Assembly (NCBI RefSeq): GCF_030708455.1
Contig: NZ_JAUYWF010000004.1
Coordinates: 248,001-312,000 of the forward strand
Length of the DNA: 64,000 nt
Direction: 5' to 3'
Source: Halomonas sp. SSL-5
GTDB lineage: Bacteria > Pseudomonadota > Gammaproteobacteria > Pseudomonadales > Halomonadaceae
Numbering within the stretch: the first letter of the stretch is position 1; each line of letters starts with the position of its first letter. The notes beneath the pieces are model-generated. The model ran no database searches and was not told where the DNA came from. It saw nothing but the letters and a program-made list of their open reading frames with translations. The position numbers were made by a program, and so were the translations under genes. Shown here piece after piece: positions 49,038 to 57,001 of the stretch.

Positions 49038-49502
49038 TCAGGCCGTGTCGGCGGCCAGGCTCACGCTCTGGATGGGCAGCTGTACCGGCAGCTTGATCGG
49101 CGAGGCACTGGCCAGGTGGGCCAGGGTCACACTGCCGAGCAGGGTGCGCACACCCAGCGAAACACGCTGCCAGTTGTCGGCCACGCCGCAGGTAGCGGCC
49201 AGGTCGCAGTCGCCCTCGGCGTGACTGCATTCGGTCATCGCCACCGGCCCCTCGATGGCGGTGATGATGTCGATGGCGGTGATCTCGGAGGCGGGCCGCG
49301 CCAGGGAGTATCCCCCCTGGGCACCGCGCCGCGACTCCAGCAACCCCGCCTTGACCAGCATCTTCAGCGTCTTGCTGACGGTGGGATGCGGAAGCTGGAC
49401 CGCTTCGGCGAGTTCGGCCGCCGCCTGGGGCTGCTCGGGATGACGGGCAATCTGAGCCATCACCACGGCGGCATAGTCGGTCAGCCGCGAGAGCTTGAGC
49501 AT
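49038..49502 (-). CDS. Rrf2 family Fe-S responsive regulator of the SUF operon (SufR/IscR-like)
   Basis: A 154-residue regulator; members bind a [2Fe-2S] cluster and change DNA binding with cluster occupancy. The winged helix covers residues about 1-80 (LTDYAAVVMAQIARHPEQPQ, LPHPTVSKTLKMLVKAGLLE, RRGAQGGYSLARPASEITAI). The cluster ligands are three Cys in TECSHAEGDCDLAATCGVAD (spacing C-x6-C-x5-C, about residues 92-105). It is the first gene of the suf operon and an IscR-type operator overlaps its promoter, so it is most likely autoregulatory. This type is annotated as 'SUF system Fe-S cluster assembly regulator' in related genomes. Confidence 0.93.
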   Translation of the reverse strand: MLKLSRLTDYAAVVMAQIARHPEQPQAAAELAEAVQLPHPTVSKTLKMLVKAGLLESRRGAQGGYSLARPASEITAIDIITAIEGPVAMTECSHAEGDCDLAATCGVADNWQRVSLGVRTLLGSVTLAHLASASPIKLPVQLPIQSVSLAADTA

Positions 49503-49548
49503 GACGAGCCTCCTGTCAGCGAGCGGCCCGGCGAAATACCGTGCCTCG

Positions 49549-49573
49549 ATTGCGGACCATTTTAGTCCTGTAT
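49549..49573 (-). promoter_or_regulatory. IscR type 1-like operator of the suf operon
   Basis: Read on the minus strand, the 25 bases match 20 of the 25 positions of the E. coli IscR type 1 consensus (ATA at the left end, core GACTAAAATGGTC, AT at the right end). The core GACT-AAAAT-GGTC lies directly over the -10 hexamer, so binding should repress. Confidence 0.78.
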
Positions 49574-49587
49574 GAATTCGATGTGAA
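49559..49587 (-). promoter_or_regulatory. Promoter of the suf operon
   Basis: On the minus strand: -35 TTCACA (complement of 49582-49587), spacer of exactly 17 bases, -10 TAAAAT (complement of 49559-49564). Each hexamer differs from consensus at one position. The predicted start is about 50 bases before the regulator ATG at 49502. Confidence 0.75.
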
Positions 49588-49653
49588 GCCCGCGAGACGG
49601 TTTCCCTGCCGAGGGGGCAGCTTTACAGCACGATAGGCACCATTCGCATCAAA

Positions 49654-49672
49654 AACGACTATCGTTCTCATT
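49654..49672 (-). promoter_or_regulatory. Fur-box-like site upstream of the suf promoter
   Basis: AACGACTATCGTTCTCATT on the + strand matches a typical Fur-box form (AATGATAATCATTCTCATT) at 15 of 19 positions. It sits about 70 bases upstream of the suf -35 and just beyond the 3' end of the yjdM gene. Its distance from the promoter makes simple repression uncertain. Confidence 0.45.
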
Positions 49673-49707
49673 GGCGCCCGCTATCGCGACCCTTGCCCCG
49701 AGCCACC

Positions 49708-50046
49708 TCATGCCTTCTTCACGAACTCGGACTTCAGCTTCATGGGGCCGACCCCGTCGACCTTGCAGTCGATATCGTGGTCGCCCTCCACCAGGCGGAT
49801 ATTCTTGACCTTGGTGCCCACCTTCACCACCAGGGAGGAGCCCTTGACCTTGAGGTCCTTGATCACGGTGACGCTGTCGCCATCGGCCAGCGGGTTGCCG
49901 TTGGCATCGCGGACCTCGAGGGCGTCGTCGTTGTCGACGCTCGCCTCCCCGGACCACTCGTGGCCGCATTCGGGGCAGACATACTGGATGCCGTCCTCGT
50001 AGGTATAGGGAGAGGAACATTCGGGACAGGCGGGCAGATCGCTCAT
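49708..50046 (-). CDS. yjdM: Zinc-ribbon protein YjdM (PhnA family)
   Basis: A 112-residue protein of the PhnA/YjdM family. The N-terminal zinc ribbon has two Cys pairs ([20 protein letters not shown], then CPECGHEW). The C-terminal small beta domain contains [18 protein letters not shown] and [20 protein letters not shown]. Despite the old name, involvement in phosphonate use is doubtful; function is unknown. ATG at 50046 with GGAGCCC just upstream. It stands alone. Confidence 0.9.
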   Translation of the reverse strand: MSDLPACPECSSPYTYEDGIQYVCPECGHEWSGEASVDNDDALEVRDANGNPLADGDSVTVIKDLKVKGSSLVVKVGTKVKNIRLVEGDHDIDCKVDGVGPMKLKSEFVKKA

Positions 50047-50177
50047 GGCGGGCTCCAGGCAGCTGACAGGAAAGCCGCCAAGCCTACACCGCGGCGCCGC
50101 GGGTCTCCAGCCGGCACATGACGGCCGCGCCCGGGCCTGGCAGGATTGACGCTCCCCATCGGCGACGAGGAAGCAGC

Positions 50178-51086
50178 ATGCAGGAGCGCCCGACCACGGT
50201 ATTCGGCGGCACCGGCTTCCTGGGCCGCGCCGTCGTGCGCGAACTGGTGGAGTCGGGCCGGGCGGTACGCATCGCCGCGCGCCACCCACGGCTGCCCGAC
50301 TGGCTGGAGCCCGGCGATCGCGTCGAGGCGGTGGCGTGTGACATCCGCGACGAGCGCCAGGTGGCCGCCGCTCTGGTGGGCAGTGAGGCGGCGATCAATG
50401 CGGTGGGCCTCTATGTGGAGCGCCGGCGTTCTGGCCTGACCTTCGCGGCGATCCACGTGACGGGGGCCGGGCGGGTGGCGAGGCTCGCCCGTGACGCCGG
50501 CATCGCACGGCTGATTCACGTCTCGGGCATCGGCGCCAGCACCGACTCCCCTTCCGCCTATGTGCGCGCCCGCGCCGCCGGCGAGGAGGCCGTGATCGAG
50601 GCGCTGCCCAAGGCGATCCTGCTGCGCCCCGGGGTGCTGTTCGGCCCCGACGACGCCCTGCTGGCCAACCTCGCCCGCCTGGTACACCTGCCGCTGGTGC
50701 CGCTGTTCGGCCGCGGCACGACCCGCCTGCAGCCGGTCCATGTGGACGATGTGGCCCGCGCGGCGGTGCGCCTGACGGCCTCGCGGCCCGTCGCCCGGCG
50801 GCTGTTCGAGCTGGGCGGCCCCGAGGTGCTCAACTACCGTGAACTGGTCGAACGGGTGGCGGCCCAGCTCGACCGCCAGCCGCGACTGCTGCCTCTGCCC
50901 TTCCTCGCCTGGCACCTCGCCGCGCTCCTGCTCGCCCCGCTGCCCTCGCCGCCCCTGACCCGGGACCAGGTGTGGCTGATGCAGCGCGACAACCTGGCCG
51001 ACCCTGACGCGGGGAGCTTCGCCGACCTCGGCATCGTGCCGCGCACCCTCCACGACAGCCTGGCGCGCTGCCTCTCCGAGCGTTGA
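50178..51086 (+). CDS. NAD(P)-binding SDR protein, complex I NDUFA9-like subgroup
   Basis: A 302-residue atypical short-chain dehydrogenase. The N-terminal nucleotide-binding loop is [20 protein letters not shown] (GxxGFLG, residues 6-25), then [23 protein letters not shown] and [20 protein letters not shown]. The YVRARA stretch replaces the YxxxK catalytic pair of classical SDRs by Y-x-x-x-R, so catalysis is uncertain. [20 protein letters not shown] and [13 protein letters not shown] are typical of the NDUFA9/quinone-oxidoreductase-like group. ATG 50178 is the first after GAGGAAGCAGC. Confidence 0.82.
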   Translation: MQERPTTVFGGTGFLGRAVVRELVESGRAVRIAARHPRLPDWLEPGDRVEAVACDIRDERQVAAALVGSEAAINAVGLYVERRRSGLTFAAIHVTGAGRVARLARDAGIARLIHVSGIGASTDSPSAYVRARAAGEEAVIEALPKAILLRPGVLFGPDDALLANLARLVHLPLVPLFGRGTTRLQPVHVDDVARAAVRLTASRPVARRLFELGGPEVLNYRELVERVAAQLDRQPRLLPLPFLAWHLAALLLAPLPSPPLTRDQVWLMQRDNLADPDAGSFADLGIVPRTLHDSLARCLSER

Positions 51087-51197
51087 CGCCCGGCCGCGTC
51101 AGGCGACCCGCGGCCCGGACGCAATGCCACCTTCGCGACTATGCTAGGTGGGTGGGCCCACCCCAAGTGAGGCCTCGGCCATCAGGGAGCCTTAGCC

Positions 51198-52292
51198 GTG
51201 AGCGACCAAAACCGGGTGATCGCCTTCTATGACGAGCGCATGCTGGCCCACGAACCGAATATCGAGGCGCCCTTCCTGCCGGGGCGTATGGACACGCGCA
51301 TCCGCTCACTGCTCTCGCAGTTGGGGGTGCCCTGGAAGTATCCCGAACACTCCGCCAGATTGACTGCCATCCGGCACCTGCTGGAGCTCGAACCGGTCCC
51401 CGGCGTGCGCTTCGAGGCGGGCGTGGCGGCGACCCGGGAGCAGCTGGCACGCGTCCACACCCTCTCCTACCTGGACAGCATCTACCGACTGCGCGGCAAG
51501 AGCGCCTGGCTGGACGTGGACACCACGGCGGTGTCCCCGGGCAGCGTCGAGGCCGCCGAGGTAGCCGCCGGTACGGCGATCGCCGCCGTGGAAGCGGTGA
51601 TGACGGAACGCACGGAGAGCAGTTTCGCCCTGGTGAGGCCGCCGGGCCATCACGCCGAGCCGGTGCGCGCCCGGGGCTTCTGCCTGTTCAACAACGTGGC
51701 GGTGGCCGCCGCCCATGCCCGCGCGGAACTGGGCTGCGAGCGGGTGATGATCATCGACTGGGACGCCCACCACGGCAACGGCACCCAAGACATCTTCTGG
51801 ACCGACCCCGACGTGCTGTTCCTCGACATCCACCGCGCCGCGCCCTTCTACCCCGGCACGGGCAGCCTCGAGGAGGTCGGGGTAGGCCTCGGCGATGGCA
51901 CCAACGTCAACGTCCCGATGCCTGCCGATGCCGGTGACGCCGCCTACCTCAAGGCGTTCCGCGAGATACTGATACCCGCGGCAGAGTGGTTCCGGCCGGA
52001 CCTGATCCTGGTCTCGGCCGGCTTCGATCCCCACGCCCACGACCTGGCATTGAATGTCTCCTACGACGGCTTCGCCGCCCTGACCGGCATCCTCCAGACA
52101 CTGGCCCGCCAGCAATGCGGGGGGCGGCTGGTCTTCGTGCTGGAGGGGGGCTACAACCTCATCTCCCTGTCACGCGGGGTCCGCTCGGTGCTGAAGGTAC
52201 TGGCCGGCGAGGCGCCGCCGGAACCCGGCCGGCGCGGGGTGGCGGAAGTGGAGGCCGCCGCGGCCTTCCACCGCGGCGCCTTCACCCGCTAA
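51198..52292 (+). CDS. Histone deacetylase family protein (zinc amidohydrolase)
   Basis: A 364-residue class II HDAC-fold deacetylase, related to acetoin-utilisation AcuC and acetylpolyamine amidohydrolases. Zinc and catalytic residues are visible: SFALVRPPGHHAEPVRARGF (tandem His near residue 141), FNNVAVAAAHARAELG, IDWDAHHGNGTQDIFW (Asp and His near residue 180) and LVSAGFDPHAHDLAL (Asp near 274), plus the Tyr-containing LEGGYNLISLSRGV loop. GTG start at 51198 follows AGGGAGCC. The substrate could be acetylated protein lysine, a polyamine or another small amide; context does not decide. Confidence 0.88.
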   Translation: MSDQNRVIAFYDERMLAHEPNIEAPFLPGRMDTRIRSLLSQLGVPWKYPEHSARLTAIRHLLELEPVPGVRFEAGVAATREQLARVHTLSYLDSIYRLRGKSAWLDVDTTAVSPGSVEAAEVAAGTAIAAVEAVMTERTESSFALVRPPGHHAEPVRARGFCLFNNVAVAAAHARAELGCERVMIIDWDAHHGNGTQDIFWTDPDVLFLDIHRAAPFYPGTGSLEEVGVGLGDGTNVNVPMPADAGDAAYLKAFREILIPAAEWFRPDLILVSAGFDPHAHDLALNVSYDGFAALTGILQTLARQQCGGRLVFVLEGGYNLISLSRGVRSVLKVLAGEAPPEPGRRGVAEVEAAAAFHRGAFTR

Positions 52293-52325
52293 CTTACTTG
52301 ACCTCGACCTTGCGCCGGTTGGCCC

Positions 52326-53084
52326 TCACACGCTGACGCCGAACAGCGCCTGGGCCAGATGCCCGGTCAGGAAGGCCAGCCCCGCCGCGGCGCCCCCCAT
52401 CAGCAGGGTACGCACCCCGGAGGCCAGCACCGGCTGGTGGTAGACCAGGCTCTTGCCCATGCCGATCAGGAAGAACATCACTCCGGCGAGTGCGAGGCTC
52501 GCCAGGAACTGGGCATTGGCGGCCAGGCCGGGCACGGCGTAGGGCAGCAGCGGTACCGCGCCCACCAACAGGAAGGCGATGAAGGTCACCAGTCCCGAAC
52601 GCAGGGGGCTCAGCCCCTCGGTCTGCAGGCCGTGCTCCTCGCGCAGCATGGTCTCTACCCACAGCTCGCGGTCGCTGCAGATGGTCTCCACCACTCGTTC
52701 GAGGGTCTCCCCCGCGAAGCCCTTGGCGATAAATATCTGGCGGATCTCCTCGCGCTCGCCGTCGGGGATCATCTCGATATGGTAGTGCTCGTCGCGGCGC
52801 ACCCCGTCGATATGCTCGCGCTGGGCCTTGATCGCCTCATAGTTGCTGATCGCCATGCTGAAGCCATCGGCCAGCAGGTTGGCGAACCCCAGCACCAGCG
52901 CCACGCTGGCCGAGAAGCCGGCACCGAAGGCACCGGAGACCACCGCGAAGGTGGTCACACAACCGTCGATGCCGCCGAGGATGGCGTCGGGCAGGCTCTG
53001 CCCGGCGTTGCCGCCCTGCAGCCGCCGGCGAATCGCCTCCGGGTGGTGCTCCGCCTCCAGGTCGCCATGCTTGTGCCGTTCCAT
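52326..53084 (-). CDS. VIT1/CCC1 family metal transporter
   Basis: A 252-residue inner-membrane protein of the vacuolar iron transporter family, moving Fe2+ or Mn2+. Helices 1-2 with the conserved DAILGGIDGCVTTFAVVSGA (about residues 32-51) and FANLLADGFSMAISNYEAIK, a central cytoplasmic helical domain rich in Glu (about 85-165, metal-binding in the family), and three C-terminal helices ending ALFGVSV. Start at 53084 (MERHKHGDLEA) has AGAGGAG seven bases upstream; an in-frame ATG at 53102 is less well placed. Divergent from the permease gene with 121 bases between. Confidence 0.87.
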   Translation of the reverse strand: MERHKHGDLEAEHHPEAIRRRLQGGNAGQSLPDAILGGIDGCVTTFAVVSGAFGAGFSASVALVLGFANLLADGFSMAISNYEAIKAQREHIDGVRRDEHYHIEMIPDGEREEIRQIFIAKGFAGETLERVVETICSDRELWVETMLREEHGLQTEGLSPLRSGLVTFIAFLLVGAVPLLPYAVPGLAANAQFLASLALAGVMFFLIGMGKSLVYHQPVLASGVRTLLMGGAAAGLAFLTGHLAQALFGVSV

Positions 53085-53205
53085 GCGAGAGCTCCTCTGC
53101 ATCGTTATCTCAAGCTTGGCATATCCGCTTGCGCCGGGCAGCCACTGCTGAGTGGGGTCCCGTGCATGGTAAGCTGGGCGAACACCCTCACGGGAGCCCA
53201 TCACC

Positions 53206-54264
53206 ATGTCGCTGCTTCATGCCATCCTGCAGGTCGCCCTCTCGGCCGCCCCCTGGCTGCTGCTGGGCCTGACCATCGCCGGCCTGATCAAGGCGCTGCT
53301 CCCCGAGTCGCTGCTGCAGCGCTGGGTCGGCGGCCGCGGCGTGGCCAGCGTGGCCCGCGCCGCCATCATCGGCGCCCCGCTGCCGCTGTGCTCCTGTGGC
53401 GCCATTCCCACCGCCCTGGCACTGCACCGGGGCGGCGCCGCCCGCGGCCCGACCACCGCCTTCCTGATCGGCACCCCGGGCATCGGCGTCGACTCGCTGG
53501 CCATCAGCTATGCCCTGCTGGGCCCCTTCATGGCCGCGGCCAGAGCCCTCACGGCCGTGATCACCGCCATTGCCACGGGGCTGCTGGTCGGCACGACCGC
53601 AAGCGTCGCCCCGTCCAGCGCCGCGGCACCGTCGGCAAGCGCCGGCTGCTGTGCGAGCGGCGGCTGTGCCGGCTCGAGCAGCCAGCCCGAGGGTCCTGAG
53701 CCCCTGGCCCGGCGCCTGGCGGACGGGCTGCGCTACGCCTTCGGCGACATCCTCGATGATATCAGCCGCTGGCTGCTCGTCGGCCTGGTGGTGGCCGGTG
53801 CACTGATCGCCCTGGTGCCCGCCGAGCAGCTTGCCACCTTCGGCAGCGGGCTCCCCGCCATGCTGTTGATGGCGGTGATCGGCATTCCCATGTACCTGTG
53901 CGCCACCGCGGCCACCCCCATCGCCGCCGGCCTGCTGCTGGCCGGCGTTTCGCCCGGTACCGTGCTGGTCTTCCTGGTGGCCGCCCCCGTCACCAGCCTG
54001 GCCACCCTGGGCGTGCTGCGCCGGGAACTGGGCGGCCGCGCGCTGATCGCCTACCTGGCAGGCATCCTGACCAGCGTGATACTGCTGGGGCTGGGCATCG
54101 ACGCCCTGGCCAATGTCTGGCAACTGAACATCCCGGATCAGGTCGAGGGGGTGCAGGAACTGCTGCCCGAATGGCTGGAAGCGACGGCCCTGATGGTGCT
54201 GCTGGTGCTCGCCGTCAAGCCGCTGCGCCGGATGCTGGGCGCCCGCCTGCTCCGGCACGCCTGA
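53206..54264 (+). CDS. Metal efflux permease of the SO_0444/ArsP-YraQ type
   Basis: A 352-residue inner-membrane permease with two homologous halves. The first half has GAPLPLCSCGAIPTALALHR (about residues 57-76), the motif of this permease family with its Cys pair. The second half has VIGIPMYLCATAATPIAAGL (about 223-242), including the matching Cys. Between them is a soluble loop containing SAGCCASGGCAGSSSQ (about 143-158), a small Cys cluster likely to bind a soft metal. Related SO_0444 permeases are annotated as Cu/Zn efflux transporters. No metal-responsive regulator gene is adjacent. Confidence 0.82.
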   Translation: MSLLHAILQVALSAAPWLLLGLTIAGLIKALLPESLLQRWVGGRGVASVARAAIIGAPLPLCSCGAIPTALALHRGGAARGPTTAFLIGTPGIGVDSLAISYALLGPFMAAARALTAVITAIATGLLVGTTASVAPSSAAAPSASAGCCASGGCAGSSSQPEGPEPLARRLADGLRYAFGDILDDISRWLLVGLVVAGALIALVPAEQLATFGSGLPAMLLMAVIGIPMYLCATAATPIAAGLLLAGVSPGTVLVFLVAAPVTSLATLGVLRRELGGRALIAYLAGILTSVILLGLGIDALANVWQLNIPDQVEGVQELLPEWLEATALMVLLVLAVKPLRRMLGARLLRHA

Positions 54265-54333
54265 TCCACGTCTCGATAGCCATCACGACCCGGGCGCCTT
54301 TCATTTCGCCCGGCATGCAAGGAGAACCAACGA

Positions 54334-55578
54334 ATGAGCGATACCCCCTGGACGTCCGCCATGCCCGAGGAACAGTTCGCGCTGATGCGCGAGATCCTCG
54401 CCGCCCCGAGCCCCGTGGGACTCGAAGGCGCCATGACCTACGGCGTGCTCAAGCCCCATTTCGAGCGCTTCGCCCCCGAGGGCTGGCAACTGCACCAGTT
54501 CAAGGGCCACGCCGGCGTGGTGCTGGACACCCACCCCGGCCGCGACGACCTGTTCAAGGTGATGATCATCGGCCACGCCGACAAGATCCGCATGCAGGTG
54601 CGCTCCATCGGCGAGGACGGCAAGATCTGGATCAATAGCGACTCCTTCCTGCCCAACGTCCTGATCGGCCACGAGGTGACCCTGTTCAGCGAGGACCCGG
54701 AGGCACCGGGAAGCTACCGGCGCCTCCAGGGCGGTACCGTGGAGGCGCTGGGCGCCATCCACTTCTCCGATCCCGCCCAGCGCGATGGCAGCAAGGGCAT
54801 CAAGAAGGAGCAGCTCTACCTCGACCTGCAGATCCACGGCGACAACAAGAAGCAGCAGGTGGAGAACCTGGGCGTGCGGCCCGGCGACGCCATCCTGCTG
54901 GAGCGCCCCATCCGCCACGGCTTCAGCCCGGACACCTTCTACGGCGCCTACCTCGACAACGGCCTGGGCTGCTTCGTCACCGCCGAGGTGGCACGGCTGA
55001 TCGCCGAGGCGGGCGGCACCGATAAGGTCAGGGTGATGTTCGCCATCGCCAGCTACGAGGAGATCGGCCGCTTCGGCAGCCGGGTGCTGGCCGGGGAGCT
55101 CGAGCCCGACGCCATCATCGCCGTGGACGTCAACCACGACTACGTGGCCGCCCCCGGCATCGGCGACCGGCGCATGCAGCCACTCGAGATGGGCAAGGGC
55201 TTCACCATGTCGGTGGGTTCCATCGCCAGCGAGCAGCTCAACCGCATCATCGAGAGCACCGCCCGCGAGCATGCCATTCCCATGCAGCGCGACGTCGCCG
55301 GCGTCGACACCGGCACCGACGGCATGGCCGGCGTGCTCGCCGCGGTGGATTGCGTGGCCACCTCCATCGGCTTCCCGATCCGCAACATGCACACCATCTC
55401 GGAGACCGGCAACACCCGCGATGTGGTGGCGGCGATCCACGCCATCACCCGCAGCCTCCAGGCCCTGGACGCCCTGCCCGACCCGCACCGCGAGTTCCTC
55501 GACCACCATCCGCGCCTCGACGAGGCGTCCGACCTTGCCCACCGTGGCGGCGAGAAACCGGCGGACCAGCCGGGCTGA
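54334..55578 (+). CDS. M42 family metallopeptidase, of the type found in NAGGN osmoprotectant clusters
   Basis: A 414-residue di-zinc aminopeptidase (M42). Family motifs: MIIGHADKIRMQVRSIGEDG (first metal His-x-Asp near residue 77), FYGAYLDNGLGCFVTAEV (bridging Asp near residue 210), VMFAIASYEEIGRFGSRVL (catalytic and metal Glu pair near 240) and the later DVNHDY and NMHTISETGN (His) ligands. The long first part and KGIKKEQLYLDLQIHGDNKK resemble the M42 peptidase annotated with the N-acetylglutaminylglutamine amide system. However, no asparagine synthase-like or acetyltransferase/ligase gene of that pathway is adjacent. Start at 54334 follows AAGGAG. Confidence 0.8.
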   Translation: MSDTPWTSAMPEEQFALMREILAAPSPVGLEGAMTYGVLKPHFERFAPEGWQLHQFKGHAGVVLDTHPGRDDLFKVMIIGHADKIRMQVRSIGEDGKIWINSDSFLPNVLIGHEVTLFSEDPEAPGSYRRLQGGTVEALGAIHFSDPAQRDGSKGIKKEQLYLDLQIHGDNKKQQVENLGVRPGDAILLERPIRHGFSPDTFYGAYLDNGLGCFVTAEVARLIAEAGGTDKVRVMFAIASYEEIGRFGSRVLAGELEPDAIIAVDVNHDYVAAPGIGDRRMQPLEMGKGFTMSVGSIASEQLNRIIESTAREHAIPMQRDVAGVDTGTDGMAGVLAAVDCVATSIGFPIRNMHTISETGNTRDVVAAIHAITRSLQALDALPDPHREFLDHHPRLDEASDLAHRGGEKPADQPG

Positions 55579-55612
55579 TCGACGCACCGCGACAGCGGCC
55601 GGTATGCCCGCC

Positions 55613-55650
55613 ACAGGGCCCGCACGCCTGGCGTGCGGGCCCTGTCGTTT
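55613..55650 (+). terminator. Strong terminator after the M42 peptidase
   Basis: A 15-bp perfect stem (ACAGGGCCCGCACGC and its complement at 55631-55645) with loop CTG, followed by CGTTT. It starts 35 bases after the stop. Confidence 0.85.
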
Positions 55651-55784
55651 GCGGCATCCATCATGCCGGCGAGGAATGATGCACCGGCGTTATGGGAGGT
55701 GTGACAACGGCATCCACAATCGCTCAGGAGATCCCCCGCGCAGGGCTATGATGGGTCCCACAGTCACCAGCCAGTGAGAGCGTC

Positions 55785-56033
55785 ATGCAACCCTTCCTCG
55801 TCGACGTCTACGCGATCCATCCCCGCGGCCATGAGCAGCACCTCGGCGGCGGCATCTTCCATGCCACCAATGCCGGCGAGGCCGAGGAACTGGCCACCCG
55901 CGAATACTGGCAGGAGCGGCTGGCGGATCAGGGCTTCGATATCGGCTTCCAGACCGACCAGCCCGAGACCGGCCACAAGGTGATGAGCCTGGAGAGCCTC
56001 AAGGCCTTCATGCAGCGCCCCGCCTTCACCTGA
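55785..56033 (+). CDS. Small conserved-looking hypothetical protein
   Basis: An 82-residue cytoplasmic protein (MQPFLVDVYAIHPRGHEQHL ...) with a mixed alpha/beta look and no signal, membrane span or Cys. Segments such as AGEAEELATREYWQERLADQ suggest one central helix. I cannot name the family. It is flanked by strong terminators on both sides, so it is a single-gene unit. The well-placed ATG with a GAGAGCG site and codon usage like its neighbours support it as real. Confidence 0.65.
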   Translation: MQPFLVDVYAIHPRGHEQHLGGGIFHATNAGEAEELATREYWQERLADQGFDIGFQTDQPETGHKVMSLESLKAFMQRPAFT

Positions 56034-56051
56034 CCCGACATCCTGTCCCGC

Positions 56052-56087
56052 ACGACCGCGCCGCCCCCAGGGCGGCGCGGTCGTTCT
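56052..56087. terminator. Terminator shared by convergent genes
   Basis: A 14-bp perfect stem (ACGACCGCGCCGCC and its complement at 56071-56084), loop CCCAG, then TTCT. It lies between the stops of the small + gene and the - strand PRPP synthetase-like gene. Confidence 0.85.
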
Positions 56088-56094
56088 ATCGGAG

Positions 56095-56997
56095 TTACCA
56101 CAGCCCGGCCAGGGCCTCGGCCAACGCCGGCGCCATGGCGATGGCGTTGCTCTCGTGGGCGATGCAGTCGGTACTCCACACCTCCCCCACCCCGGCCGCG
56201 CGAATCACCGCCAGGGCGTCCCCGGCGAACAGCGCATGGGTCAGGGCCACATCCACCGAGGCCGCGCCCGCCGCCAGCAACGCGTCGGCGGCCCGGCCCA
56301 CGGTATGCCCGGAGCTGGCCACGTCATCCATCAGCACCACCTCGCGACCCGCCACGGGGAGCTCCGGCAGGTGGATCGTCACGTCGCGGTCACCGCGACG
56401 CTCCTTGCGACACACACCGAAGTCGCCGCCGGTGACCGCCGCGGCCTGGGCCACCCACTGTCTCGCCTCCTCATCCGGGCCCAGCAACAGGGCCCCGGGG
56501 CGCTTCTCGGCGATCAGCTCGGCCAGGCGCGGCGCGCCGGAGAGCGCGATGGCGTGGGTGAGGGGGATCGCCTGATCGAGGCGCTCGATGCGGTGCAGGT
56601 GAGGGTCCACGGTGATCACGGCGTCGAACAGCTCGGCCAGGAAGCCGCCGACGATGCCCTGACTGACGATCTCGCCGGGATGGAAGGCGATGTCCTGGCG
56701 CATGTAGGCGAGATAGGGCGCCACCAGTATCAGGCGCGCCACGCCCTGGCGGCGGGCGTGGCGCGCCAGCAGCAGCAGCTCCACCAGCTTGTCGTTGGGC
56801 CGATCCAGGCTGCGATAGACCACCAGGGTCTCGGGCAGGCCACCCTCTCCCGGGGGCAGGGTCAGCTTGAGCTCGGCATCGGGGAAGCGATGGCGTTCGA
56901 CGGCCAGCGCCGGTAGCCCGGCGGCGACCGCCAGGCGTCCGGCGGCGGCGGCCTCGTCGGCGAAATGCAGCAGTGCACGTGCCTTGTCTCGACTCAC
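56095..56997 (-). CDS. Ribose-phosphate pyrophosphokinase-like protein
   Basis: A 300-residue PRPP-synthetase-fold protein. Recognisable parts are HRFPDAELKLTLP (about 35), VVYRSLDRPNDKLVELLLLA (about 59), LILVAPYLAYMRQDIAFHPG (about 90) and the PRPP-binding loop VVLMDDVASSGHTVGRAADA (about 218). The canonical bacterial loop is DDMIDTGGT, so DDVASSGHT is a divergent form closer to archaeal or phosphoribosyltransferase versions; the catalytic KRR is replaced by RKERRGDR. It is therefore not the housekeeping Prs. It begins four bases after the AMP phosphorylase-like gene, so the two are one operon and probably share ribose-phosphate metabolism. Confidence 0.85.
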   Translation of the reverse strand: MSRDKARALLHFADEAAAAGRLAVAAGLPALAVERHRFPDAELKLTLPPGEGGLPETLVVYRSLDRPNDKLVELLLLARHARRQGVARLILVAPYLAYMRQDIAFHPGEIVSQGIVGGFLAELFDAVITVDPHLHRIERLDQAIPLTHAIALSGAPRLAELIAEKRPGALLLGPDEEARQWVAQAAAVTGGDFGVCRKERRGDRDVTIHLPELPVAGREVVLMDDVASSGHTVGRAADALLAAGAASVDVALTHALFAGDALAVIRAAGVGEVWSTDCIAHESNAIAMAPALAEALAGLW

Positions 56998-57001
56998 GGG
57001 A

